The notes: a model not told the origin generated them from the sequence alone. Positions 1 to 9,105 are shown, counted from the stretch's first letter. The stretch is DNA of 64,000 nt from Acidimicrobiia bacterium (GCA_030065575.1 JASJDZ010000001.1:62001-126000), one strand, 5' to 3'. Made by a program: numbers and translations.

Positions 1-436
1 CAAGTTTGCCGTGGTCGCGCAGCGCCTGCAGGGCGGTGAAGGCCGATACGCCAATCGCCGAGGCTTGCTCAAACGTGAAGCCGGTCGGCTTCAACGCCAA
101 CTCCTCCGACGTCGTGGCGGCGAACTCGGCAAATGCACCCTTGCATGAGCCGAACACCTCGTCCCCGACAGCGAGTTGTGTGACGTTCTTCCCGACAGCC
201 TCAACGACGCCGGCCATGTTCTGCCCGATCACGCCGCTCTTGGCAATGAACCTCTTGAACACCAGGCGCATGACCTTCGGGAGCCCGCGCACGCCGTAGA
301 CCGCTCCGATGTGAATCGATGCTGCTCGGACCCGCACCAGCACACCGTCATCGTCGATCACCGGAGTCGCAACTTCGCCGATCCCCAGAACCTCGTTCGG
401 ATCCCCGAAGCCATTCTGGATAGTCCCCTTCATCAT
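1..436 (-). CDS. MDR-family NAD(P)-dependent alcohol dehydrogenase / quinone oxidoreductase, partial
   Basis: Only the N-terminal 145 codons are in the window; the gene runs off the left edge. The translation begins MMKGTIQNGFGDPNEVLGIG and continues with the GroES-like fold of medium-chain reductases, including the segments IGQNMAGVVEAVGKNV and GDEVFGSCKGAFAEFAA, the usual N-terminal half of the zinc-type/quinone oxidoreductase group. The His at IHIGAVYG replaces the usual catalytic Cys-Gly-Thr region, so a zinc-independent quinone-reductase-like enzyme is likely. An SD-like GAGGAAG lies just upstream of two consecutive ATG codons (436 and 433). The NAD(P)-binding half is not visible, so the substrate cannot be judged. 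Confidence 0.85.
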   Translation of the reverse strand, partial: MMKGTIQNGFGDPNEVLGIGEVATPVIDDDGVLVRVRAASIHIGAVYGVRGLPKVMRLVFKRFIAKSGVIGQNMAGVVEAVGKNVTQLAVGDEVFGSCKGAFAEFAATTSEELALKPTGFTFEQASAIGVSAFTALQALRDHGKL

Positions 437-503
437 GCTTCCTCGTTTTCGTGAGTCTGCCCCTCAGTGTTGCAGGGTCGGGACGACTCGCGGACCGCCC
501 CCT

Positions 504-550
504 CCGTTTTGGCGTAGATCTGTGCCGTATGTGAAACACAAATACGCCAA
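504..550. repeat. Intergenic palindrome family A, copy 1
   Basis: A roughly 50-nt single-hairpin element with outer arm CGTTTTGGCGTA, inner arm ATCTGTG, loop around CCGTATGTGAAA, then the complementary arms ending TACGCCAA. It lies between the reductase start and the PH-like gene. The same design recurs at 575, 56474 and 56545 and, diverged, at 25917, 25987, 47533 and 49939. Confidence 0.85.
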
Positions 551-574
551 TACAAGAAGGGTTACTCTGCCATC

Positions 575-624
575 CGTTCTGGCGTACATCCGTGCCATAT
601 GTGAAACACAGATACGCCAAAACG
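575..624. repeat. Intergenic palindrome family A, copy 2
   Basis: Second tandem copy, about 70 nt after copy 1. The outer arms CGTTCTGGCGTA and TACGCCAAAACG pair over 11-12 bp and the inner arms ATCCGTG and CACAGAT continue the stem. It may also serve as the terminator of the downstream-facing PH-like gene. Confidence 0.85.
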
Positions 625-644
625 TGTGAGAAGGAGAGGCCGGG

Positions 645-1100
645 TCAGCCGGGGCGAAGGGCGAGGTGGGTGGTGAGAGCGGCGACTAGATCATCCTGAT
701 CATTGGTGCCGATGCGGAACTTCTTTCCCGAAGCGAGCTCGAGCTCCACCGCATCGAGCCCCCACACGTTGTACATCCAACCCTCGGGAATCTTCCTCAC
801 CCCCCAGCCGTAGTACCACTTGTTGCGCACCGGGCGAAACGCCACGATCTCGTAGCTGCCGAACACCCGGCGGGGCCACCCCGGCCCGAAGCCGACGCGC
901 ACCTCGGAACCACTGACTCTCACCGTGAGCCGGCTGAACCAGAACACCACAGCGAGCACGATCACAGTCGTTATCGCCATGATCAGGAGGGCTTCCGATG
1001 CCTCGTCACCGGCGAAAGCAGCAATCAGCGCCGTCACCCCAACCATCCACACGAGCACAAAGAGAAAGAGATAGCCGGTCTGGGTGTGCTTGTACTCCAT
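645..1100 (-). CDS. Two-helix membrane protein with a PH-like domain
   Basis: The protein has 151 residues. Two hydrophobic segments (about residues 8-28 and 36-55) precede a soluble beta-rich region with WYYGWGVRKIPEGWMYNVWG, a pattern typical of bacterial PH-like membrane proteins of unknown role. A longer frame is open to 1184, but the ATG at 1100 is chosen because TACGCT (1108-1113) lies 7 nt upstream, fitting a leaderless actinobacterial promoter; no SD is present. It follows the CoA-binding gene by 16 nt on the same strand and could also be read through from it. The function is unknown; membrane location is the only firm inference. Confidence 0.75.
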   Translation of the reverse strand: MEYKHTQTGYLFLFVLVWMVGVTALIAAFAGDEASEALLIMAITTVIVLAVVFWFSRLTVRVSGSEVRVGFGPGWPRRVFGSYEIVAFRPVRNKWYYGWGVRKIPEGWMYNVWGLDAVELELASGKKFRIGTNDQDDLVAALTTHLALRPG

Positions 1101-1107
1101 GGGTTGG

Positions 1108-1113
1108 AGCGTA
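1108..1113 (-). promoter_or_regulatory. Leaderless -10 box (TACGCT)
   Basis: TANNNT hexamer on the minus strand, 7 nt before the ATG at 1100. Confidence 0.5.
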
Positions 1114-1116
1114 CCC

Positions 1117-1599
1117 CTATACCTGCTTCGGGATGCGACCCACCATCGAGAGAACGCCGCGCAGGACCTTGTGGCCGACGTCACCCGTCGGGTCGTACAT
1201 CAGAGGGCATCCACCCTCGATGACCTGCACACCGGCCTCCCGTCCCATCTCGGCTGCCTCATGAGAAACACTGCCTCCGCCGGGGCCGCGATGCATCCAG
1301 ACGTGGTTGATCCCGAGCTTGATGCACTCCTCCATCACGGCTGGAGCCACCTTGGGGTGAGTGGCAATCACTACAGCTTCGACCCCGCCGGGGATCGTGC
1401 CCAGGTTGGGATAGGCGTCATCGCCTTCCACCCGATCCGCATTCGGGTTGACTGCGTAGACGTCGTAGCCACGATCGCGCAGCCGCAGATAGACGGGGTT
1501 GCCACCGTGAGCGCCTCCAGACTCACGCGAGACACCCGCAACTGCAATCCGCTTCTTGGATAGGAACTCGCTCGCCGCTTCCTTCATCGGGACCGTCAT
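1117..1599 (-). CDS. CoA-binding Rossmann-fold protein (YccU-like)
   Basis: A 160-residue single-domain protein. The N-terminus MTVPMKEAASEFLSKKRIAV leads into a Rossmann motif (VAGVSRESGGAHGGN), followed by YDVYAVNPNADRVEGD and IKLGINHVWMHRGPGGGSVS, the hallmarks of stand-alone CoA_binding (COG1832-like) proteins. These bind CoA or a related nucleotide; the physiological role is not established. The frame is open to 1689, but the start at 1599 has GGAGGT a few nt upstream and matches the family length. It sits directly upstream of the PH-like gene on the same strand. Confidence 0.9.
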   Translation of the reverse strand: MTVPMKEAASEFLSKKRIAVAGVSRESGGAHGGNPVYLRLRDRGYDVYAVNPNADRVEGDDAYPNLGTIPGGVEAVVIATHPKVAPAVMEECIKLGINHVWMHRGPGGGSVSHEAAEMGREAGVQVIEGGCPLMYDPTGDVGHKVLRGVLSMVGRIPKQV

Positions 1600-1745
1600 C
1601 GCCACCTCCGGAACGCACGTCACAAAGGCACGCCAAACCGACGCACAACTCGAACCTATCGCTTCCGCAGGCCCTTGGATATAGGCCATACGTCACCGGA
1701 GTGCCCTTGCTACCTTGTGCTACCGCAGGACAGGAAAGGACCGGG

Positions 1746-2633
1746 ATGAAGATCGGGTACGCCGGGATGGGGATCATGGGTCGGGGCATGGCAGGATGTC
1801 TCCTGCGCGACGGCCACGAAGTCACGGTGTGGAACCGGACTCGCGCCCGAACCGATGCTCTCGCTGCCACAGGAGCAACCGTTGCCGACACACCTGCAGC
1901 ACTCGCCGCAGGATGCGACATCATCATGGTCTGTGTGTCAGACACACCCGACGTCGAGGCGGTCACCCTCGGCGAGGAAGGCCTCATCAACGGCCTCGCC
2001 GACGGCAAGCTCATCGTCGACCACTCCACGATCAGCGCCTCGGCAACCCGACAACTCGCAGCTGCCGTGCGCGAAGTGGGTGCTCGCTGGGTGGATGCCC
2101 CGGTGAGCGGTGGCAGCGAGGGTGCCGAGCGGGGCACGCTTTCGATCATGGTCGGCGGCGAGGTAGATGACGTCGAACGCGCGCGGCCCTTCATGGAGAG
2201 CTACGGCACTTCGATCACCCACGTTGGCCCAATCGGGGCAGGCCAGATGGTCAAGCAGGTCAACCAGGTCCTCGTTGTGGTCAACGGCCTCGCAGTTTCC
2301 GAAGCACTCCTCCTGGCCAAGGCTGGGGGACTTGACCTCGACGCCACAATCGAAGCCGTGAAGGGCGGCGGCGCCGGCTCGTGGATGCTGGCCAACCGAG
2401 GACCGCAGGTCGTCGACCGCGATTGGCGACCCGGGTTCACCATCGATCTGCAACAGAAGGACCTGCGTCTGGTGCTGGAGTCGGCAGACGAGTTGGCCGT
2501 CCCGCTCCCGGCAACCAGCCTGGTGTTCCAGCTATACCGGGCGCTGCAGCGACGCGGCCTCGGCCATGAAGGCAATCACGCCCTCGTCAAAGCCCTGGAA
2601 GAGATGGCAGGTCTCGAAGTAGCGCGGGACTAG
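1746..2633 (+). CDS. NAD(P)-dependent 3-hydroxyisobutyrate dehydrogenase-family oxidoreductase
   Basis: A 295-residue beta-hydroxyacid dehydrogenase. The N-terminal Rossmann motif GYAGMGIMGRGMAG is followed by the family signature WVDAPVSGGSEGAERGTLSI (the DAPVSGG substrate-binding loop), and the catalytic Lys lies in GQMVKQVNQ at about residue 170. Family members oxidise 3-hydroxyisobutyrate, tartronate semialdehyde or related compounds with NAD(P); the exact substrate is not decidable here. The start at 1746 has AGGAAAGG upstream and begins directly at the Rossmann strand; an upstream in-frame start at 1701 lacks a ribosome site and family similarity. Confidence 0.92.
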   Translation: MKIGYAGMGIMGRGMAGCLLRDGHEVTVWNRTRARTDALAATGATVADTPAALAAGCDIIMVCVSDTPDVEAVTLGEEGLINGLADGKLIVDHSTISASATRQLAAAVREVGARWVDAPVSGGSEGAERGTLSIMVGGEVDDVERARPFMESYGTSITHVGPIGAGQMVKQVNQVLVVVNGLAVSEALLLAKAGGLDLDATIEAVKGGGAGSWMLANRGPQVVDRDWRPGFTIDLQQKDLRLVLESADELAVPLPATSLVFQLYRALQRRGLGHEGNHALVKALEEMAGLEVARD

Positions 2634-2637
2634 AGAC

Positions 2638-2796
2638 TCATCCGACCAGCCGCCGCCGTCGTCCTCTCCCCCGGAAGGTCAGCGTGGCGAGACGCGCCAG
2701 GAGCACAGTCGCAACGGTTGCGCACGTCAACGTGATCAAGCCGACGGCGCAGCCCGTGTCGTCGTTCTCGCTGTACTCAACAAGAAGGGGTACCAC
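2638..2796 (-). CDS. Putative 52-residue single-span membrane protein
   Basis: A short frame starting with GTG at 2796. The product has an acidic N-terminus (VEYSENDD), one hydrophobic segment (about residues 14-36) and a strongly basic tail RGRGRRRR, giving an inside-positive C-terminus. TAGGCT (2804-2809) lies 7 nt before the GTG, the same leaderless spacing seen at many genes here. It converges with the dehydrogenase ending at 2633. No family recognised; length and spacing are the only support. Confidence 0.45.
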   Translation of the reverse strand: MVPLLVEYSENDDTGCAVGLITLTCATVATVLLARLATLTFRGRGRRRRLVG

Positions 2797-2894
2797 TGCA
2801 GCAAGCCTAACGACCCCTCGCACAGATGGAGGATGAGGCTCTCTACGATGGGGCCGGCGCGGCCATTCGCATCCTTGCCGCGATGGAGACATTC

Positions 2895-5195
2895 ATGAAC
2901 CTGACCGAATCTCTTTCTATCGACGAGGGCGGCTGGCAGCTGACCGAAGCCGGGTGGAGCGATGAGAGAGCTGTTGTCGTTGGCTCCAACTTCATGGTTG
3001 GGAACGGCTATCTCGGGTACCGCGGCACGAGCCCGGAGCAAGGAGCCGAGCACTACGTTGCCCTGGTCGTAACAGATACGTACGACTGTGCCGACGGGCG
3101 GTGGCGTGAACTGACGACCGTTCCCAACCCGCTGTTTGTGTCGGCCCGGGTCGGCGATCATTCGTTGTCCATCGACGCCGGCACCAAGGTGGAATCCCAG
3201 CTGGACCTCGGGGCCGGAACCTATGGGGTCAGGCACACGCATCAGGTCGATGATGCGACCGTGACCGTGAAGGTCTCACGGATCGCCAGCTACGACCGGC
3301 TCCACCTCCTTGCCCAGCGGTGGTCGCTGACCTCGGACCGCGCGATCACGGTTGAAGTAGATGCCGGAATCGATAGTGACGTCTGGAGTCTCAACGGTGA
3401 GCACCTGCCCGCCATCGATCTCGGCGTGGATGGAGCAACGATCACTGCAGCAGGAACAACCGGCGAGAGCGGCATCGACATCGGCGTTGCCTCCGTGAGC
3501 CTGGTAAGCGGCGGCGAGCTACTGCTCGAAGAGGACGTTGCAGACGGGGGACGGCTGGTCCGAAGGCGCAGACTCGCCATTGCCGCAGGTTCCGAGGTGA
3601 TTGTCGATGCGGTGGCTGCCGTAGCATCGTCCAACGATGGGCCGGCGCCGCTGGATGCCGCGAAGGGGATGGCTCGAGCGGGTGCCGACGAGGGTTACAC
3701 GGCCCTCGCCGAGGCTTCGCTGCATCGCTGGTCCGGCATCTGGCGAGACATGGACGTACAGATCGCGGGCAACCTGCTCGATCAGGCTGCGCTCAGGTTC
3801 AACGCCTACCACAACCGTATCTGCACTCCCGCACACAGCGACCACCTGCCGATCGGTGCCCGGGGGCTCTCCTGCCAGGCGTACCAGGGCTCGGCATTCT
3901 GGGATCAGGAGATCTACAACCTGCCCGCATTCCTCTTCTCTGAACCGGACATCGCCAGGTCGCTGCTGGTCTACAGGCATCGCACTCTCGACGGAGCCAG
4001 GCGTAAAGCAGCCCGGCTGGGATACGACGGCGCCTACTACGCATGGATCTCCGGCACGACCGGAGACGAGCTGTGTCCCGACATCTTCTTCAAGGACGTC
4101 CTGACGGGACGCCCAATTCGCAACCACTTCAACGTGTGGCAGATGCACATCGCCCCCGATGTCGTCACGACGATTGCGCGCTACGTGGATGTCACCGGGG
4201 ATGTCGAGTACCTCCTCGACTACGGGGCCGAGGTGGCGTTTGAGGTAGCCAGATTTCTCCGATCGTTTGTGCGGTACGACGATTGGCGTGAGGTGTATCA
4301 CTGCATCCGGTTGCTCGGGCCCGACGAGTGGCACGAGAACGTCGACGACAACGCCTTCACCAACTATCAGACCCACGCCGCGCTGGACTTCGCCATCAAC
4401 ACCTACGAGCTGATGGCCTCAGATCATCCTGCCGCTCTAGCCGTGGTGTCCGAGAAGCTCGCGCTGTCGGCTGACGAAGTCGACGGTTGGCGCCGGGTGC
4501 GCGAGCGGATGCTGCTGCCCCCGCCCGACGCAGACACCAAGCTGATAGAGCAATTCCGCGGCTTCTTCGATCTCGAGGACGTCACTCCCGACGAGGTACG
4601 TACCCGTCTTCTGGACCCCGGTGAGTACTGGGGATGGCCCAACGGCGTTGCGGTCTCGACTCAGGTCTCAAAACAGGCCGACGTCCCAATGCTCCTTTGG
4701 CTACACAGCGACCGGTTCGATCAGGAAACCCAGCGGGCCAACTATGCGTACTACGAGCCGCGGTGCTCCCACAACTCATCCTTGAGCCACGCCGCATTTG
4801 GCATGGTTGCGACCCGAACGGGGCAACTCGAGCAAGCGCTCGAGCACTTTCGGGCGACGGCTGCGGTTGACCTGCTGAACACCTCGCACGCTGTTGTCGG
4901 AGGTACCTTCATCGGTGGGATCCACACTGCGGCATGTGGCGGCACCTACCAACTCGCCGTCCAGGGTTTTGGAGGTCTCGGCTATCAGGACGGGCAACTG
5001 ACAATCGATCCGGCGTTACCCGCGGAATGGGATTCGCTGATCTACCCGGTTCGATGGCAAGGGCTTGGTTTCACAGTGACGGTGGAAGCCGATCAAATCG
5101 CAATCGCAGCCGACTCCGACAACGATCGGTCTGCCTCTCTCAGCGTCCGCGGCTCAACAACGCTGGTTCCGCCCGGCGCGGTGGTTACGGTCTGA
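2895..5195 (+). CDS. Glycoside hydrolase family 65 (disaccharide phosphorylase-like)
   Basis: About 766 residues with the GH65 layout: N-terminal beta-sandwich (res 1-270, with NFMVGNGYLGYRGTSPEQ), linker, (alpha/alpha)6 catalytic barrel and C-terminal beta-sheet. The catalytic acid is the Glu of LLGPDEWHENVDDNAFTNY (about Glu478). AYYAWISGTTGDELCPD and CSHNSSLSHAAFGMVA, plus GTFIGGIHTAACGG near the phosphate site, match the phosphorylase branch (maltose, kojibiose, nigerose, trehalose and similar). Which disaccharide is used cannot be told. GGAG at 2886 supports the ATG at 2895; ATGs at 2826 and 2883 are alternatives. A predicted cytoplasmic enzyme, without a signal peptide. The usual partner beta-phosphoglucomutase is not next to it. 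Confidence 0.93.
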   Translation: MNLTESLSIDEGGWQLTEAGWSDERAVVVGSNFMVGNGYLGYRGTSPEQGAEHYVALVVTDTYDCADGRWRELTTVPNPLFVSARVGDHSLSIDAGTKVESQLDLGAGTYGVRHTHQVDDATVTVKVSRIASYDRLHLLAQRWSLTSDRAITVEVDAGIDSDVWSLNGEHLPAIDLGVDGATITAAGTTGESGIDIGVASVSLVSGGELLLEEDVADGGRLVRRRRLAIAAGSEVIVDAVAAVASSNDGPAPLDAAKGMARAGADEGYTALAEASLHRWSGIWRDMDVQIAGNLLDQAALRFNAYHNRICTPAHSDHLPIGARGLSCQAYQGSAFWDQEIYNLPAFLFSEPDIARSLLVYRHRTLDGARRKAARLGYDGAYYAWISGTTGDELCPDIFFKDVLTGRPIRNHFNVWQMHIAPDVVTTIARYVDVTGDVEYLLDYGAEVAFEVARFLRSFVRYDDWREVYHCIRLLGPDEWHENVDDNAFTNYQTHAALDFAINTYELMASDHPAALAVVSEKLALSADEVDGWRRVRERMLLPPPDADTKLIEQFRGFFDLEDVTPDEVRTRLLDPGEYWGWPNGVAVSTQVSKQADVPMLLWLHSDRFDQETQRANYAYYEPRCSHNSSLSHAAFGMVATRTGQLEQALEHFRATAAVDLLNTSHAVVGGTFIGGIHTAACGGTYQLAVQGFGGLGYQDGQLTIDPALPAEWDSLIYPVRWQGLGFTVTVEADQIAIAADSDNDRSASLSVRGSTTLVPPGAVVTV

Positions 5196-5226
5196 CGGCG
5201 CGCTGAAGTACTCGTGGAGGGACGTT

Positions 5227-6036
5227 GTGGCTAGAGGGACAAAGAAGAGCCTCGAAGGCAAGAACGTGGTCATCACCGGCGGGGGTGGCGGCCTCGGCGC
5301 TGCGCTTGGCAAAGAATTCGCCTACGCCGGCGGCAACGTCGCACTGCTGGATATCGACTACGAGGCCGCGGTCCTGGCAGCTGACGCAATACCGCGTGGA
5401 ACCGCAACAGCCATCGAGTGTGACGTCACCGACTTCGCCGCCTGCAGTGAAGCGGTCGCCGTTGCCGAGGAGCGGCTAGGGCCCATCGACGTGCTGGTGA
5501 ACAACGCCGGGATTGCCCATCGGAGCTTGTTTGCCGAGACCGACCTGGATGTCATTCACACAATCATGGACACCAACTTCTGGGGCTCGGTCAACTGCAC
5601 CAAGGTGGCTCTGCCCACACTGATCGAACGACGCGGGGCAATTGTCGTGATCAGCTCAACTGCCGGGTTCGCGCCGCTGCTGGGTCGCACGGGCTACGCA
5701 GCCTCGAAGCACGCCCTGCACGGGTTCTTCACATCGCTCCGCAGCGAGGTACCTCAGGTCGACGTGATGATCGCCGCCCCCTCGTTCATCGACACCAACC
5801 TCCGTCACCACACCCTGGGCGGCGACGGCGAGATCACGGACCACCCCCAATCAGGGGTGGGAAAGATGGCCAGCCCGGATGACGTTGCCGAGCGAATCGT
5901 CTGGGGAGTAGAACAGAGGCGAACGACACTGGTGCTGGGCAACGTCGGTCGGATCACCAGGTACCTGAACGCGCTGGCTCCCGGATCGTACGAACGGCTC
6001 ATGGCCAGGAAGCTGCGCTCAAAGCTCGAGCCGTGA
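5227..6036 (+). CDS. Short-chain dehydrogenase/reductase (SDR)
   Basis: A 269-residue classical SDR: cofactor motif TGGGGGLGAALG near residue 20, NNAG at about residue 94, catalytic Ser in VVISSTAGF and YAASK for the Tyr/Lys pair. The C-terminal tail (RYLNALAPGSYERLMARKLRSK) is basic, as in SDRs of the acetoin-reductase/DltE-like branch that associate with membranes; that association is inferred. The GTG start has GGAGG about 8 nt upstream. It lies 31 nt after the GH65 gene and may be cotranscribed with it; no substrate can be assigned. Confidence 0.9.
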   Translation: MARGTKKSLEGKNVVITGGGGGLGAALGKEFAYAGGNVALLDIDYEAAVLAADAIPRGTATAIECDVTDFAACSEAVAVAEERLGPIDVLVNNAGIAHRSLFAETDLDVIHTIMDTNFWGSVNCTKVALPTLIERRGAIVVISSTAGFAPLLGRTGYAASKHALHGFFTSLRSEVPQVDVMIAAPSFIDTNLRHHTLGGDGEITDHPQSGVGKMASPDDVAERIVWGVEQRRTTLVLGNVGRITRYLNALAPGSYERLMARKLRSKLEP

Positions 6037-6097
6037 TTCCCACTACCCAAACCTGCCCCAGACCGTACAATCCTGCTCAAATCGGCCCCGAGGGACA

Positions 6098-7915
6098 ATG
6101 CTCGACGATCCCATAGTGCAGCTGTCCGGCATCGTTGTGCTGGCCTTCTCAGTCACCTGGCTCGGCGAGCGTCTTCGCGTGCCGGTCATTCTCCCGCTGT
6201 TGCTCACCGGGTTCCTGATCGGTCCTGTGCTGGGCCTGGCAAACCCCGATGAGATCTTCGGTGATCTGCTTGCCCCAACAGTTTCCATTGCGGTTGGCCT
6301 GATCCTCTTCGAGGGAGGCCTCAGCTTGCGGCTGCGCGAGATGGAGGGTCAACAGCGAGTGCTGTGGCTGCTGGTCACCGTCGGAGTACTGATCACCTGG
6401 GTGATAGGGGCCGTTGTCACTGCCCTCTTCACCGATCTCAGCATCCGGATGTCCATCCTCACCGGGTCGATTCTGGTTGTGTCGGGGCCAACTGTGATCG
6501 GGCCACTGCTCGCCCAAGTCCGACCCCATCGATCGGTCGCATCGATTCTGAAGTGGGAGAGCATCTTCATCGACCCCATCGGAGCTCTGCTCGCCGTCAT
6601 CACCTTTGAGGCGATCCTGCTCGGAGGCGCCGCCGATGCCTCGCCCGGCGGTGTCCTCGCCAACATGGTCGAGTTTGTGTTCGTGGGAGTGCTGGTTGGT
6701 TCGGCGGTGGCCTACGGGGCCAGCATTGCGCTGCGCCGCCACTGGGTACCCGAGCATCTGGTGCCGCTATTCGGGCTCAGCATCGCCCTGTTCGCGTTCA
6801 TGATCGCCGACCTGCTCACTGACGAGTCGGGACTGCTCGCTTGCACGGTCTTGGGGTTCGCACTCGCCAATCAGCGCCAGCTCCGCACCGATCAGATCTC
6901 GCATTTCTCCGAAGTGGTTAGACAACTACTGATCGGCGTCCTCTTCATCGTGCTCAGCGCCCGGATTACCAGGGAGCAGTTGGGGATAGACCTGCCGGCT
7001 GCAGCTGCTCTCATCCTGACGTTGGTGGTCGTCGCCCGACCGACTGCAGTCTGGCTGTCAACGATCCGCTCGCGACTGGATTGGCATCAGCGGGTCCTGC
7101 TGGGTGGTGTGGCCCCGCGCGGAATCGTGGCAGCCTCGGTGGCTTCGGTGTTCTCTCTCGAACTCGAGGAAGGTGGCGTGGCCGGCGCCGAGGAACTCAC
7201 TCCCCTCGTCTTTGCCGTCATCGTCGGCACCGTGCTCATTTACGGCGTAGGTATGGGTCCGTTGGCGCGCCGGCTGGGTCTGGCCGAGAAACATCAGGAA
7301 GGTTGCCTGATCCTCGGGGCGGGACGGGTGGAGCGGGCCATCGCCGACGCCCTTGCCGATGCGGGTGTTGCCGTTGTGATGGCTACAACAAACCGACAGG
7401 ACCATCTGGACGCCCGAACGGCAGGGCGTCGGGCGTATTACGGGAACGTGCTGGCTCGCGACGTTGATCTTGACCTCGACCTCGCCGGAATCGGGCGTCT
7501 TCTGGCCCTTACGCCAAACGACGATGTCAACACCCTGGCTGCAACCAGATTCGCAGCCACCTTTGGGGGTGCGGAGACATACCAGCTACCGGCGCGGAGC
7601 CGGGGTAGTGACATCGATTCCCACCCCGCAGACGAATACGGCGGTCGACAACTGTTTGGCATGGGCTGGAACTACTCGGCAATCGACGACTTCCTGGATT
7701 GGGGCGGTGAGGTGAGGCGGATCAAGGTCGGCAGCGACCCCTCGATCGCCCAGGCGCAACTCCAGTCGCGAGAGATACTCAAGATCTTGTTCGTGGTGAA
7801 AGCCAACAACCGGGTACAGGTGATCACCGCCGGCAGCCAGGAGCCACCACGTGACACTGCGACCGGGGACACTGTCATCGCACTCGTGGATACGCGCTCC
7901 GCGATTGGGCATTAG
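6098..7915 (+). CDS. NhaP/CPA1-type sodium:proton antiporter with C-terminal RCK-like domain
   Basis: 605 residues. About twelve hydrophobic segments span residues 1-395; within them SGPTVIGPLL and WESIFIDPIGALLA carry the conserved CPA1 Asp-Pro ion-binding pair. After LARRLGLAEK comes a TrkA-N/RCK-like nucleotide-binding domain (GCLILGAGRVERAIADALAD) and a short C-terminal extension, so transport is probably gated by a cytoplasmic ligand. GAGGG precedes the ATG. It lies 61 nt after the SDR. The role, Na+/H+ or K+/H+ exchange at the cytoplasmic membrane, is a family inference. Confidence 0.92.
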   Translation: MLDDPIVQLSGIVVLAFSVTWLGERLRVPVILPLLLTGFLIGPVLGLANPDEIFGDLLAPTVSIAVGLILFEGGLSLRLREMEGQQRVLWLLVTVGVLITWVIGAVVTALFTDLSIRMSILTGSILVVSGPTVIGPLLAQVRPHRSVASILKWESIFIDPIGALLAVITFEAILLGGAADASPGGVLANMVEFVFVGVLVGSAVAYGASIALRRHWVPEHLVPLFGLSIALFAFMIADLLTDESGLLACTVLGFALANQRQLRTDQISHFSEVVRQLLIGVLFIVLSARITREQLGIDLPAAAALILTLVVVARPTAVWLSTIRSRLDWHQRVLLGGVAPRGIVAASVASVFSLELEEGGVAGAEELTPLVFAVIVGTVLIYGVGMGPLARRLGLAEKHQEGCLILGAGRVERAIADALADAGVAVVMATTNRQDHLDARTAGRRAYYGNVLARDVDLDLDLAGIGRLLALTPNDDVNTLAATRFAATFGGAETYQLPARSRGSDIDSHPADEYGGRQLFGMGWNYSAIDDFLDWGGEVRRIKVGSDPSIAQAQLQSREILKILFVVKANNRVQVITAGSQEPPRDTATGDTVIALVDTRSAIGH

Positions 7916-7946
7916 GGCGGGACAATCGGGCCCGCTTGGCCATGAC

Positions 7947-8678
7947 TCAATACGGAGGCCAGGGCAGTGGAGGGCGATCAGATGGCGGATCCGGATGCTT
8001 CGGGTTTGCCAGCAGCCCGGCAACGCGCTGAGCCAAGGCCAACCGCTCTGCGCCTCCGAGCAGGTACTCAACTCGGTCTCCCAACACCCCCTGAATTGCG
8101 CTCTCCAGCCTGGCCAGCGCCGCTACCTCGGACTCCGGAATAGTCTGCCCGCTGAATCCCCACAGGACGGTTCGGAGCTTGTCATCAGGGTGAAAGGTCA
8201 GACCGTGATCAATACCCATCAGGCGCACGCCATCCGATATGACGTGCCCGAGCTTGCGGTCGGCGTTGTTGGTCACGATGTCGAGAACAGCCAGAGGCCA
8301 CAGGTCGGCCGTACTCCGTTGTATCCAGGCAACCGGGTCGAACTCGGGATCGAGATCTATGAACCGCTGGATCGCCCCGGGCCCGTATGGCCCGTCGCCC
8401 AGCACGGTCTCGGGAACGAGGTCATGGCCGAGCGCAACCGCGACCTCGTAGGTCAACACCTCGCGGGCGGCAAGCGTTTCAACGGGAAAGTCCCACAGAG
8501 GGCGCTCACCTGCGGTTGGCTTGTAGACCACTTTGTCTCCGGCCTCGGTTCTGGCCAGCAGGGTTGCATTGGAGGCGTCAACGAATCGGCCCAGGACCTC
8601 AGTGATGACCGGTTGCCACGCCACGTCAGGGACGATGGTTGCGCAGGTCACCGTTGCTGCGCGGACAGTTGTGCCCAT
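7947..8678 (-). CDS. SCO1664 family protein (PI-kinase-like fold)
   Basis: 243 residues. A kinase-like sequence: VVYKPTAGERPLWDFP (nucleotide-binding Lys), ALGHDLVPETVL, then VTNNADRKLGHVI and MGIDHGLTFHP resembling the catalytic and metal loops of PI3/4-kinase-like proteins. Known in actinobacteria as the last gene of a conserved trio with DUF3090 and an MSMEG_4193-type phosphomutase, which is exactly the arrangement here. The start overlaps the DUF3090 gene by 53 nt; GTG at 8651 is an alternative. No activity has been established that I know of. Confidence 0.88.
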   Translation of the reverse strand: MGTTVRAATVTCATIVPDVAWQPVITEVLGRFVDASNATLLARTEAGDKVVYKPTAGERPLWDFPVETLAAREVLTYEVAVALGHDLVPETVLGDGPYGPGAIQRFIDLDPEFDPVAWIQRSTADLWPLAVLDIVTNNADRKLGHVISDGVRLMGIDHGLTFHPDDKLRTVLWGFSGQTIPESEVAALARLESAIQGVLGDRVEYLLGGAERLALAQRVAGLLANPKHPDPPSDRPPLPWPPY

Positions 8679-9105
8679 CAGGGTCCATGGCGAGATCGCA
8701 CCGGGGGCACCTCGGGCGTCCGGCCTCTACTACCACCAGGGCCTCACGGGCGAACGCATCCAGCTGGGCAAGCGACAGCTCATATTCAGCTGCAGGGTCG
8801 GAATCCTCGGTCGAATGCAGTACGACCGTGGCCGTGTCTGAATCGTCCAACAGAATCAGCTGCAAGCCTCCCACCCGGAAAGCGATCGGGGACCCTTCGT
8901 GCACGTCGCCGGGATCCAACGACAAACCGATGCCGATCAAGCCGCGCCCTTGCAGCAGCCGCTTGGCCTCCTCGGCGAGAGCGGCGACCTGTAGCTTCTC
9001 GAGCACATATGCCGTGGCGTCACCATCGACAACCACTTCGATCAAGAACAGCCTGTTCCCGGGTTCTCCGATTGCACCACCGGCGAACCGCTCGACCCGA
9101 CTCAA
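8626..9105 (-). CDS. DUF3090 family protein with C-terminal zinc motif
   Basis: 159 residues. It begins MSRVERFAGGAIGEPGNRLF, the typical DUF3090 opening, and ends with CPRCDLAMDPDGHNCPR, a probable Cys3-His or Cys4 zinc site. Start is TTG at 9105, 6 nt after GGGAGG, and shares 4 nt (TTGA) with the stop of the upstream phosphomutase gene, so translation is probably coupled. The middle member of the conserved actinobacterial trio; biochemical role unknown. Confidence 0.92.
   Translation of the reverse strand: MSRVERFAGGAIGEPGNRLFLIEVVVDGDATAYVLEKLQVAALAEEAKRLLQGRGLIGIGLSLDPGDVHEGSPIAFRVGGLQLILLDDSDTATVVLHSTEDSDPAAEYELSLAQLDAFAREALVVVEAGRPRCPRCDLAMDPDGHNCPRSNGDLRNHRP

Noticed and set aside
504-624. 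CRISPR array
   Set aside because: The paired repeats are self-complementary 50-nt hairpins in two copies per site with similar, not unique, spacers and no cas genes.
2826-2894. Upstream ATG 2826 as start of the GH65 gene
   Set aside because: No ribosome site and the added residues do not match the family N-terminus; ATG 2895 has GGAG at proper distance.
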